DNA of 15,159 nucleotides from assembly GCA_046541115.1 (NCBI GenBank), contig JBKHDX010000108.1, forward strand, positions 1 to 15,159, in the 5' to 3' direction. The translations under genes were made by a program, and so were the position numbers. This document shows positions 1 to 5,945 of the stretch, one piece after another. Each line of letters starts with the position of its first letter. Position 1 is the first letter of the stretch. This DNA is from Jaaginema sp046541115. Its GTDB lineage: Bacteria > Cyanobacteriota > Cyanobacteriia > Cyanobacteriales > Spirulinaceae. The notes under the pieces are model-generated. The model ran no database searches and was not told where the DNA came from. It saw only the letters and a program-made list of their open reading frames with translations.

Positions 1-130
1 TGTTGAGTGATGACTGTTGACTGAAATTGGACGGGGAAACCCCGCCCCTACATCTTCATTGCCCAAACAACTGTTGACTGTTGAGTGATGACTGTTGACT
101 GAAATTGGACGGGGAAACCCCGCCCCTACA
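1..130. repeat. Two perfect 52-bp direct repeats with 78-bp period
   Basis: Bases 1-52 and 79-130 are identical. Each copy starts with a TGTTGAGTGATGACTGTTG run and ends with CGGGGAAACCCCG (a 5-bp stem with a 3-base loop) followed by CCCCTACA. The 26-bp spacer also contains TGTTGACTG. This matches the style of short dispersed repeats common in intergenic DNA of filamentous cyanobacteria. The array may continue to the left of the window. Confidence 0.9.
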
Positions 131-131
131 T

Positions 132-168
132 TGCCAATTGGTAATTGAAAATTGGTAATTGGTAATTG
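132..168. repeat. AT-rich ATTGGTAATTG short tandem repeat
   Basis: Iterations of AATTGGTAATTG follow directly after the 52-bp repeat and run up to the stop codon of the neighbouring minus-strand gene. Low-complexity iterations of this kind are frequent between cyanobacterial genes. I see no coding function. Confidence 0.7.
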
Positions 169-170
169 CT

Positions 171-1139
171 TCATTGGCTTTCCTCCTCCCCAAAGGCAGG
201 TGTTACGGCGAAGTTCATGCGTCTGAGACCGCCAGGTTCGAGGCGAACGAGACGGGAGGGGCTGTTGCGTTCGATGAAATATAGGTTCGGGGCAAGGTCA
301 TAACCGGGAATACTGGTTAAGTCCAAAGTGCCGACGCGATTGCCAGAAACGACGTTGGCCATGGAAAAGAGGCCGTTGGCATCGGTGGTGATGCGGTTGC
401 CGTCGTCGAGGAAAACCACGGCATTCGGGACTCCAGGTTCGCCGGGTTGCTGTTCGCCGTCGAAGTTTTTATCGACAAAGACGCGACCGAGAATTGTGCC
501 GCAGTCGGAGAGGATACCCGGTTCGACGCGCACTTTAAAGGTCGCGGTGTTGCTACGCCGTTCTTGGGCGGTGTTGCGTCCGGTTCCGCGTATGGCATCG
601 GGGGTGACTTCGGCGGCGTAAATGATGTTGAGAATTTGGCCGGGGGACAGTTCGGGATAGGTGAAAGTGACGGTACGCCCGCTTGTGGTCGCTGGGGGAA
701 TGGTAACGGGGGTGGTGGTGGTGCCGACGGTAATGGAACCTTGGAGCGATCGCGGTATAAAATTTAATCCCAAGGGGCTAGTATCGGTAATGACGATATT
801 CCGCGCTGTGCCTGTACCCACATTTTTAAGGGCCAAGCGATACACAATGGTATCTCCGGGTTCGGCGGCGGCCCGGTCTGCGGTTTTAATCAGTTCGAGC
901 TTAACTTGCTCGGCCAGTAAAGTCGTTTGATTAGATTGGACTGTACCGGGGAGGTTGTCTCCAGAGGCCGAAGCACTATTAATAATTACTTCTTGAGCCT
1001 GAATTCCTTGATGGATGCCCAGAGTCAAAGCCAGCAGCAAGATTAAATGTATGGCTACCTTTTTGACTTTGTTTTTTCGAGTTCGTCGCGTCCTCATTCG
1101 GGCCGGAATCGCTTTCGGCCGTCGTCTCGGTCTTTGCAT
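171..1139 (-). CDS. Exported DUF11 / SdrD-B-like repeat-domain protein
   Basis: This 322-residue protein is probably located outside the cytoplasm. A very basic N-terminus (about 1-28, many Arg and Lys) precedes a hydrophobic stretch (about 29-45) and a likely signal cleavage after IQAQ. Residues 80-205 form a DUF11-type beta-sandwich (LIKTADRAAAEPGDTIVY, then LKNVGTGTARNIVITDTSP). Residues 217-312 resemble an SdrD-B / carboxypeptidase-regulatory-like fold, with GRVFVDKNFDGEQQPGEPGV and a DANG turn typical of calcium-binding beta domains. Such proteins are structural or surface parts, and no enzyme motif is visible. The protein is short compared with many multi-repeat DUF11 proteins but ends cleanly, so truncation is not shown. 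No Shine-Dalgarno is visible at 1139, and Met15 (ATG at 1097) is an alternative start that keeps the hydrophobic segment. The specific role is unknown. Confidence 0.8.
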   Translation of the reverse strand: MQRPRRRPKAIPARMRTRRTRKNKVKKVAIHLILLLALTLGIHQGIQAQEVIINSASASGDNLPGTVQSNQTTLLAEQVKLELIKTADRAAAEPGDTIVYRLALKNVGTGTARNIVITDTSPLGLNFIPRSLQGSITVGTTTTPVTIPPATTSGRTVTFTYPELSPGQILNIIYAAEVTPDAIRGTGRNTAQERRSNTATFKVRVEPGILSDCGTILGRVFVDKNFDGEQQPGEPGVPNAVVFLDDGNRITTDANGLFSMANVVSGNRVGTLDLTSIPGYDLAPNLYFIERNSPSRLVRLEPGGLRRMNFAVTPAFGEEESQ

Positions 1140-1468
1140 GAAGTTTTTAAAGGTCAGATTGCACGCTGGTCAACAAAGATGCAGTGAGGGAATGGTTTGA
1201 TTAGAAGCTGGTTTTTTAAATTCCTTTCTCTCCTCCAATTAAATGGAGACAGAATGGCTCTAGGCTAGAATTGCACGGATTTTGAGTAGATGCGACAGTT
1301 CCAGACGAGCTATATCCTAACAGATTTAGCTTCAGAGTATAAGTAAATTTACAGATTTTTTACTTAAACAAAAAAAAGATGGGGGAAGCCCATCTTTGAG
1401 AAATTGTCAAATTTGAAGTGAGAGTTTAGACCCAAAGCATAATCGAACTAAATCTCGATATTTCAGCT
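1140..1468. other. Intergenic region with 5' flank of the DUF11 gene
   Basis: These 329 bases separate two minus-strand genes. They contain the ppsA terminator (1370-1397) and the upstream region of the DUF11-protein gene. On the minus strand TTGACC and TTAAAA lie 17 bases apart just before the start at 1139, but that would give almost no leader, so I do not call a promoter. No additional reading frame or RNA gene is evident. Confidence 0.6.
1370..1397 (-). terminator. Intrinsic terminator of ppsA
   Basis: A perfect 9-bp stem (AAAGATGGG at 1375-1383 with CCCATCTTT at 1389-1397, five-base loop) is followed on the minus strand by an unbroken T run from the eight A residues at 1370-1377. Because the first A residues belong to both stem and tract, the U-run is long. 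It lies 72 bases past the ppsA stop and is oriented to end ppsA transcription before the DUF11 gene. Confidence 0.88.
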
Positions 1469-3973
1469 TTACTGTTGATTTTTTTCCACCTCCGCGATCG
1501 CTAACATGGTTTTCAGTACGGTGTCGGGGTTCAAGCTGATCGAATCAATCCCCAACTCAACCAGGAATTGTGCAAACTCAGGATAATCACTGGGCGCTTG
1601 ACCGCAAATCCCGATCTTGCGTCCTTTGGCTTTGGCGGTTTCGATGGCCATTTTCACCATGCGTTTGACTCCGGCGTTGCGTTCGTCGAACAGATGAGCC
1701 ACTAACGCTGAATCCCGGTCTAACCCTAAGACTAATTGGGTTAAGTCATTAGAACCAATGGAGAAGCCATCGAAGACTTCGGCAAATTCGTCAGCCAAAA
1801 TGACGTTACTGGGCAGTTCGCACATAACGTAAACTTCCAGACCATTTACGCCTCGTTTCAAACCGTGTTTGCCCATTTCCGCCAAGACGCGGCGACCTTC
1901 GTCAGGGGTGCGACAGAAGGGAATCATCGGAATAACATTAGTTAAACCCATTTCGTCCCGTACCCGTTTGAGGGCTTTACATTCGAGGGCGTAAGCGGCG
2001 CGATATTGGGAATCGTAGTAGCGAGACGCACCCCGCCAGCCAATCATCGGGTTTTCTTCTTTCGGTTCAAAGTCGCGACCGCCTAACAGGTTAGCGTATT
2101 CGTTGGATTTGAAGTCAGACATCCGCACGACGACGGGCTTCGGATAGAAAGCAGCAGCAATGGTACCAATACCGCGAGCCAGTTTATCGACGAAGAATTC
2201 CGGTTTGTCGTCGAATTGTTTGGTGAGTTCGGCGATTTGGTCTTTTACGTCGCCGTCGGGCAGTTGGTCGAAGTTAATCAAGGCTAGGGGATGGGCTTTG
2301 ATGTGGTTGGCGATAATAAACTCTAAACGAGCTAAACCTACGCCATCGGCTGGAATACCCGCTAAGGAGAAGGCTTGTTCGGGGTTGCCGACGTTCATCA
2401 GAATTTGCGTGCGGGTGCGGGGCAAATTATCTAATGGGGTTTCGTGGATTTCAAAGGGCAGCAAGCCTTGATAAATGTGACCTTCGTCTCCTTCAGAACA
2501 GCAGACGGTGACTTCTTGCCCGGTTTTGAGGACTTCGGTGGCATCACCACAACCGACAATGGCGGGAATGCCCATTTCACGGGCGATAATGGCAGCGTGA
2601 CAGGTGCGTCCCCCTTGGTTGGTGACGATCGCGCTGGCTTGTTTCATAATCGGTTCCCAATCCGGGTCTGTGCGGTTGGTTACCAGGACTTCGCCGGGTT
2701 TGAAACGACTGATGTTAGAAACGTTGTGAATGACGCGGGCTTTGCCTTGACCGATGGCTGCACCGACGCTGCGTCCTGTGGCTAAGATGTCGCTGCGGTC
2801 TTTGAGTTCGTAAGCTTTGAGGACGTTGCCTTTTTTCTGGGATTGGACGGTTTCAGGACGGGCTTGGACGATGAATAATTCCCCGGTAATGCCGTCTTTG
2901 GCCCATTCAATGTCCATGGGGGTATATTGACCGCGAACTTCGGAGTAGTGGTCTTCGATTTGAGCGGCCCACCGTCCCAAAATCAGGATTTCTGCGTCGG
3001 TAATGCAGTATTTTTGCCGTTCGGGTTCGGAAACTTCAACGTTTTTGGTGAGTTTGGAACCGCCGACATCGTAAACCATTTTGATGGCTTTGGTGCCGAT
3101 GCGTTTTTCGAGGATGGGGCTGAAGCCTTCTTTGAGGGTGGGTTTAAAGACAAAGTATTCGTCGGGGTTGACGGCACCTTGGACGACGTTTTCTCCTAAG
3201 CCATAAGCGGCGGTGATCAGGGCTGCATTTTTGAAGCCGCTTTCGGTGTCGATGGAGAACATCACCCCAGAGGAGGCTAGGTCAGACCGTACCATTTTTT
3301 GGACACCGACGGAGAGGGCGACGTTAAAGTGGTCGAAGCCGTTGTGGTGACGATAGGAGATGGCGCGATCGGTGAATAGGGAGGCAAAGCATTTATGGCA
3401 GGATTCGAGAACGGCTTTAACCCCTTGGACGTTGAGATAGGTTTCTTGTTGTCCGGCGAAACTGGCTTCGGGGAGGTCTTCGGCGGTGGCGCTGGAACGC
3501 ACGGCAACGTCTACGTTTTGGCTTTGTTCTTCGCAGATTTGGCGGGCGGTGGGATCGTCGAAGCGATCGCAGATTTGAGTATTAGCGCCATATCGTTCGC
3601 ACAGACGTTTGTAGGCGATCGCGATCGCGTCTTGTAAGTCTTGAGGGAAGGGGGTATTCAGCACTAAGGCTCGGGCTTGACGACCCCGATCTTGCAAGTT
3701 GCGGACGTTATTAACATCAAGATCGCTGAATAAATCCCGCAGTTTGGCTTCTAATCCTGCCGAGGCGATGAAGTGTTGATAGGCATAAGCGGTGGTGGCA
3801 AAGCCGGTAGGAACGTTTACGCCTTTCGGTTGCAATTGGCGGATCATTTCACCGAGGGAGGAGTTTTTGCCCCCGACTAATCCCACATCTTTCGATCCTA
3901 CTTCTTCAAACCAAAGGATTAACGCTTTGTCTCGCGCCGTTTCCGAAGTCCGGTCAAGGTCTGTGAATACCAT
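1469..3973 (-). CDS. ppsA: Phosphoenolpyruvate synthase (pyruvate, water dikinase)
   Basis: This cytoplasmic enzyme converts pyruvate, ATP and water to phosphoenolpyruvate, AMP and phosphate, feeding gluconeogenesis. At 834 residues it has the normal full length. The N-terminal ATP-grasp nucleotide-binding domain opens with LVGGKNSSLGEM (about 32-43) and includes RSSATAEDLPEASFAGQQET (159-178). The central swivelling phosphohistidine domain has GGRTCHAAIIAREMGIPAIV, with His459 as the phosphorylated residue. The C-terminal TIM-barrel has GFSIGSNDLTQLVLGLDRDS and GICGQAPSDYPEF, with Cys790 as the expected catalytic cysteine. All expected motifs are intact. The ATG at 3973 is preceded by GGGAG seven bases upstream. 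The gene appears monocistronic, with a strong terminator downstream and a long upstream region holding palindromes that may be control sites. Confidence 0.97.
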   Translation of the reverse strand: MVFTDLDRTSETARDKALILWFEEVGSKDVGLVGGKNSSLGEMIRQLQPKGVNVPTGFATTAYAYQHFIASAGLEAKLRDLFSDLDVNNVRNLQDRGRQARALVLNTPFPQDLQDAIAIAYKRLCERYGANTQICDRFDDPTARQICEEQSQNVDVAVRSSATAEDLPEASFAGQQETYLNVQGVKAVLESCHKCFASLFTDRAISYRHHNGFDHFNVALSVGVQKMVRSDLASSGVMFSIDTESGFKNAALITAAYGLGENVVQGAVNPDEYFVFKPTLKEGFSPILEKRIGTKAIKMVYDVGGSKLTKNVEVSEPERQKYCITDAEILILGRWAAQIEDHYSEVRGQYTPMDIEWAKDGITGELFIVQARPETVQSQKKGNVLKAYELKDRSDILATGRSVGAAIGQGKARVIHNVSNISRFKPGEVLVTNRTDPDWEPIMKQASAIVTNQGGRTCHAAIIAREMGIPAIVGCGDATEVLKTGQEVTVCCSEGDEGHIYQGLLPFEIHETPLDNLPRTRTQILMNVGNPEQAFSLAGIPADGVGLARLEFIIANHIKAHPLALINFDQLPDGDVKDQIAELTKQFDDKPEFFVDKLARGIGTIAAAFYPKPVVVRMSDFKSNEYANLLGGRDFEPKEENPMIGWRGASRYYDSQYRAAYALECKALKRVRDEMGLTNVIPMIPFCRTPDEGRRVLAEMGKHGLKRGVNGLEVYVMCELPSNVILADEFAEVFDGFSIGSNDLTQLVLGLDRDSALVAHLFDERNAGVKRMVKMAIETAKAKGRKIGICGQAPSDYPEFAQFLVELGIDSISLNPDTVLKTMLAIAEVEKNQQ

Positions 3974-4054
3974 AATTTGCTCCCGTTATTATTCTTAAGA
4001 GATCGATAACATTGGCACAACTGAATTAGGGTCAAGAAATATAAGGATGCTCTC

Positions 4055-4077
4055 TCTAACTTATTCAATAAGTTAGA
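4055..4077. promoter_or_regulatory. 23-bp palindrome upstream of ppsA (candidate operator)
   Basis: TCTAACTTATT (4055-4065) and AATAAGTTAGA (4067-4077) are exact reverse complements around a single C. The centre is 93 bases before the ppsA start codon. The one-base centre makes an RNA hairpin less natural than a dimeric protein-binding site, and there is no T-run as a terminator would have. On the minus strand a TATATT lies downstream of it and could be part of a -10 element. The regulator is unknown. Confidence 0.5.
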
Positions 4078-4313
4078 TTGATTTACCTGATAAATCCACC
4101 CACTAACAACGATTCCTACGGAACCCTGTTTTTGGCTTTATAGGACTTTATTAACTTAGGTTTAGGCTCCCTTTTTCAGGGATCGAACATTAAGTTTAGG
4201 GTTCTGCTGCTTGTGTTTTCTTACCCTCAGACGCGATCTCACCCGCAGAATCACTGAGACTCTAGATATTTTATAAGTTTGCGATCGGTCTGTTTTTTCT
4301 CAGGTTGCCAACT

Positions 4314-4360
4314 GTGTAGAGTGGGTTTTTTGGTTTTTTCTCTACACTTCTTAGTGTAGA
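4314..4360. promoter_or_regulatory. GTGTAGA triple element with two competing hairpins
   Basis: GTGTAGAG (4314-4321) pairs exactly with CTCTACAC (4340-4347). The overlapping TCTACACT (4341-4348) pairs exactly with AGTGTAGA (4353-4360) around a four-base loop. The middle element can therefore pair with either neighbour but not both. The spacer is T-rich (TTTTTTGGTTTTTT). It could be an RNA switch, an attenuator or repeated DNA-binding half-sites. It lies about 340 bases before ppsA. Confidence 0.45.
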
Positions 4361-4581
4361 ACTCATCCTTAAGGCTGAGTCATTTTGTTTTAATTTGTTT
4401 ACGATCCCCACCTTTTTTCAAACACTTCTTAACAAAAGGTAAGCGGCTATTTTCTCGAAGTATTGATGTATCGAGCTTTGGGGTAAAAGTTTAAGTCAAG
4501 CTTAATTTTTCTATTGTGAAGATTGACAAACAGCGTAAATTATGGCATAAATTATGAGATAATTTTAGGTAGCGATCGCAT

Positions 4582-4863
4582 TTAATTCCCGAAGCTACTA
4601 CCACCACTCACCGGGGGAATCAAGACCACTTCATCTTCATCTTGCAGTCGGGTTGTGGGGTCTGCGAAGTGAAAGTTAACCCCAAAGCGAGTGAGCGATC
4701 GCCATTTTTCGAGTTCTGGGTAAGTCGCGATCGCAGCGTCAAGAACCGCAGAAACCGGGGAATCTGCGGGCAATTCGAGGATGATTTCGCTTTGGTTATA
4801 AGCTTCTTGGTACGCCGCAAAGAGTTTCACGGTGATTTTGATGCGTTCTTGGTTTTTGGTCAT
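4582..4863 (-). CDS. moaD: MoaD/ThiS-family sulfur-carrier protein with C-terminal extension
   Basis: This is a ubiquitin-fold small subunit of molybdopterin synthase. MoaD carries a thiocarboxylate on its C-terminal Gly and donates sulfur to precursor Z together with MoaE. The sequence has the family pattern: ITVKLFAAYQEAYNQSE at the start, a central PELEKWRSLTRFGVNFHF block, and EDEVVLIPPVSGG at the end. Five residues (SSFGN) follow the Gly-Gly before the stop, although the active form needs a free terminal Gly. The ATG at 4863 gives 93 residues and has AGGA just upstream. An ATG at 4914 would add 17 residues that look unlike the family. No MoaE or other cofactor gene is next to it. A different sulfur-carrier or ubiquitin-like role is possible. 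Confidence 0.82.
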   Translation of the reverse strand: MTKNQERIKITVKLFAAYQEAYNQSEIILELPADSPVSAVLDAAIATYPELEKWRSLTRFGVNFHFADPTTRLQDEDEVVLIPPVSGGSSFGN

Positions 4864-4914
4864 TTTTCCTGCTTTCAACCCCCTCAGAGCCAGAATGTAA
4901 AGTCTGCCATTCAT

Positions 4915-5000
4915 GGTAGCCGCGTGGTTGGTCGGGGGGGCGATCGCGTTAATCTGTCCATAGCTGCGACTGCTACAGCATTTTTTGAACTGCGGCTACC
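4915..5000 (-). promoter_or_regulatory. Inverted repeat in the moaD leader
   Basis: GGTAGCCGC (4915-4923) and GCGGCTACC (4992-5000) are perfect reverse complements enclosing 68 bases. The enclosed part contains further CTGTAGCAG / CTGCGAC-like segments and a C7 run. In moaD mRNA this could close a structured leader domain ending about 50 bases before the start codon. Whether it is a cis-regulatory RNA or a dispersed repeat cannot be told from one copy. Confidence 0.4.
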
Positions 5001-5016
5001 CAGTGGGGTAAATCAT

Positions 5017-5111
5017 TAGTAGCGGATAGCCAGATTGCAGTTATAGCGGGATTTTTAGCCGCCTAACCCACCCTACGCGCTTAGCCTTATTTTAGCTGTG
5101 TCACGCTACTA
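5017..5111. repeat. MITE-like element with 8-bp terminal inverted repeats
   Basis: TAGTAGCG (5017-5024) and CGCTACTA (5104-5111) are perfect inverted ends of a 95-bp unit. The interior carries GCCTAACCCACCCTACGCGC, the complement of a GTAGGGTGGGTTAGGC-type motif that is often seen in dispersed cyanobacterial repeats. There is no open frame inside. It may be a non-autonomous element mobilised by a transposase elsewhere. No target-site duplication is clear. Confidence 0.4.
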
Positions 5112-5112
5112 G

Positions 5113-5141
5113 TTGTTAATATAAACAATCGTTGTTAGGAT
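5113..5141 (+). promoter_or_regulatory. Promoter candidate for the DUF4168 gene
   Basis: TTGTTA (5113-5118) and TAGGAT (5136-5141) are separated by exactly 17 bases, a sigma-70-like arrangement. The spacer contains AACAA (5124-5128) and TTGTT (5132-5136), which with the TTGTT in the -35 box forms three alternating half-sites that could bind a repressor. Predicted transcription would begin near 5148, leaving a leader of about 80 bases. Confidence 0.45.
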
Positions 5142-5152
5142 GAATGGGAATT

Positions 5153-5202
5153 TTGCTTCTCATCAAACACAACTCGCAGAAGCAAACTCCTCAAGGTTGA
5201 GG
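5153..5202 (+). promoter_or_regulatory. Two leader hairpins before the DUF4168 gene
   Basis: TTGCTTCT (5153-5160) pairs perfectly with AGAAGCAA (5178-5185). Directly after it, CCTC (5189-5192) can pair with GAGG (5199-5202). That GAGG would be the ribosome-binding site if translation began at the ATG at 5208, so the second hairpin could hide it. The ATG at 5229 has its own AGAGGA and would not be affected. Confidence 0.35.
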
Positions 5203-5228
5203 AATTGATGTACAAAGAGGACTTTCTA

Positions 5229-5720
5229 ATGCTTAAGCAACTTTTTGCCGGAAGCACTATTGCCACTCTCCTGCTCATGAGTGGTCTATCCACAGCCCAA
5301 GCTCAGGGTCAAGAACCTCCACCGCCAATGACAGAAGCACCCCAGGCAAATGTCAATGAAGAAGATTTACAACGCTTCGTTGTTGCGATGACTCAAGTTC
5401 AAACCATTCAACAAGATGCAGAGTCCCAAATGCTAGAAGCGGTTGAAGAACAAGGACTGACGGTTGAGCGATTTAATACTCTGGCTCAAGTCCAACAGAA
5501 TCCAGAGACTCAAGCCGAAGTCAACGTTTCCCCAGAAGAAGATCGGCAGTTTCAGCAGGCTATCCAGGAAATCACCACGATTCGCCAAGAAGCTGAGAAT
5601 GAGATGGAAGCAGCGGTTCAAAGAGAAGGACTAGAAGTTGAAGAGTTTAATGAAATTGCCCTAGTGGTTCAACAAAATCCATCTCTCCAACAGCAAGTAA
5701 TGGAAATGATGCAGCAATAA
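5229..5720 (+). CDS. Secreted DUF4168-like protein with duplicated domain
   Basis: The protein has 163 residues from the ATG at 5229, which is preceded by AGAGGA with seven bases of spacing. An upstream in-frame ATG at 5208 is possible. From 5229 the product begins with a classic signal peptide (MLKQLFAGSTIATLLLMSG) and likely cleavage after TAQA (residue 25). The mature part is acidic, rich in Gln and Glu and helical. It consists of two copies of one module (about 46-96 and 110-155), each with an Ile-Gln/Arg-Gln-(Asp/Glu)-Ala-Glu core, then a Val-Glu-x-Phe-Asn segment and a Gln-Gln-Asn-Pro end. This is the pattern of the cyanobacterial DUF4168 family, whose function is unknown. A periplasmic or extracellular location is inferred. 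It has its own promoter candidate and appears monocistronic. Confidence 0.82.
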   Translation: MLKQLFAGSTIATLLLMSGLSTAQAQGQEPPPPMTEAPQANVNEEDLQRFVVAMTQVQTIQQDAESQMLEAVEEQGLTVERFNTLAQVQQNPETQAEVNVSPEEDRQFQQAIQEITTIRQEAENEMEAAVQREGLEVEEFNEIALVVQQNPSLQQQVMEMMQQ

Positions 5721-5743
5721 CTTGATTTCAAAGGTATACATTT

Positions 5744-5777
5744 AAAGTGTCGAGTCATCCTTGGCACTTTTCTATCT
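5744..5777 (+). terminator. Weak terminator-like hairpin after the DUF4168 gene
   Basis: AAAGTGTC (5744-5751) pairs with GGCACTTT (5763-5770), with one T-G wobble and an 11-base loop, followed by TCTATCT. It starts 23 bases after the stop codon. The downstream tract is broken, and it overlaps the 3' end of the opposing small gene, so it is a tentative call. Confidence 0.4.
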
Positions 5778-5933
5778 AATCGATTGACTGCTGGCAGATG
5801 GGAAAAAATCACGATCTAGAATAGAATTTTGGCTCGCAGTAGGACGGTTTTGTAACCAAGCAAATAATCCTGCGGCTCCTACCAAAATAACGGCAATCAG
5901 ACTAACCACTTGCAGCATCAAACTGTAACGCAT
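5772..5933 (-). CDS. Small single-pass membrane protein, 53 residues
   Basis: This short frame encodes 53 residues beginning MRYSLMLQVVSLIAVILVGA. It has one strong transmembrane segment (about 6-27), then a Trp and a polar tail ending in SASSQSIR. The ATG at 5933 has an excellent ribosome-binding site (GGAAGGAG, six bases upstream). It begins only 12 bases after the stop of the haem oxidoreductase gene on the same strand, which strongly suggests one operon and a shared or accessory role, such as a subunit that stabilises the membrane complex. I recognise no family. Its end overlaps the possible terminator of the opposing gene. The evidence is the ribosome-binding site, tight spacing and membrane profile, not known similarity. 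Confidence 0.7.
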   Translation of the reverse strand: MRYSLMLQVVSLIAVILVGAAGLFAWLQNRPTASQNSILDRDFFPSASSQSIR

Positions 5934-5945
5934 AACTGCTCCTTC

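Larger units (their letters stand above)
3974..4581. other. Long non-coding upstream region of ppsA
   Basis: These 608 bases separate the moaD stop from the ppsA start. I see no convincing gene on either strand. The region is AT-rich and contains a 23-bp palindrome at 4055-4077 and a three-part GTGTAGA inverted-repeat cluster at 4314-4360. A direct repeat of TAAATTATG lies near 4534-4554. The large size, nearness to ppsA and structured elements suggest regulatory DNA or a long leader, but no promoter could be fixed with confidence. Confidence 0.6.
4864..5228. other. Divergent region between moaD and the DUF4168 gene
   Basis: These 365 bases hold no supported gene. From left to right there is a long inverted repeat in the moaD leader (4915-5000), a MITE-like unit (5017-5111), a promoter candidate for the plus-strand gene (5113-5141) and two small hairpins in its leader (5153-5202). 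A 16-codon minus-strand frame starting MDRLTRSPPRP ends in an ATGA overlap with the ATG at 4914. It is too short to call. Confidence 0.55.

Noticed and set aside
1..130. CRISPR array
   Set aside because: There are only two repeats, 52 bp long with a 26-bp spacer that itself carries repeat-like sequence, and no cas genes in the window.
447..767. Plus-strand open frame of 106 codons over the DUF11 gene
   Set aside because: It is the complement of a well-supported minus-strand gene with recognisable domains, and its translation is a low-complexity Gly-rich shadow.
2444..3199. Several plus-strand open frames opposite ppsA
   Set aside because: They are antisense to conserved PEP synthase motifs; their Phe/Gly/Asp-rich composition is the usual shadow of codon bias.
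4864..4914. N-terminal extension of MoaD from the ATG at 4914
   Set aside because: The added 17 residues do not resemble the family, and the ATG at 4863 is better placed next to AGGA.
4642..5019. 125-codon plus-strand frame over moaD and its leader
   Set aside because: It is antisense to the MoaD domain, has no ribosome-binding site and no recognisable domain.
4864..5030. Known Moco riboswitch
   Set aside because: I could not match the known consensus; only a single closing stem is evident, so it is reported as an unexplained inverted repeat.
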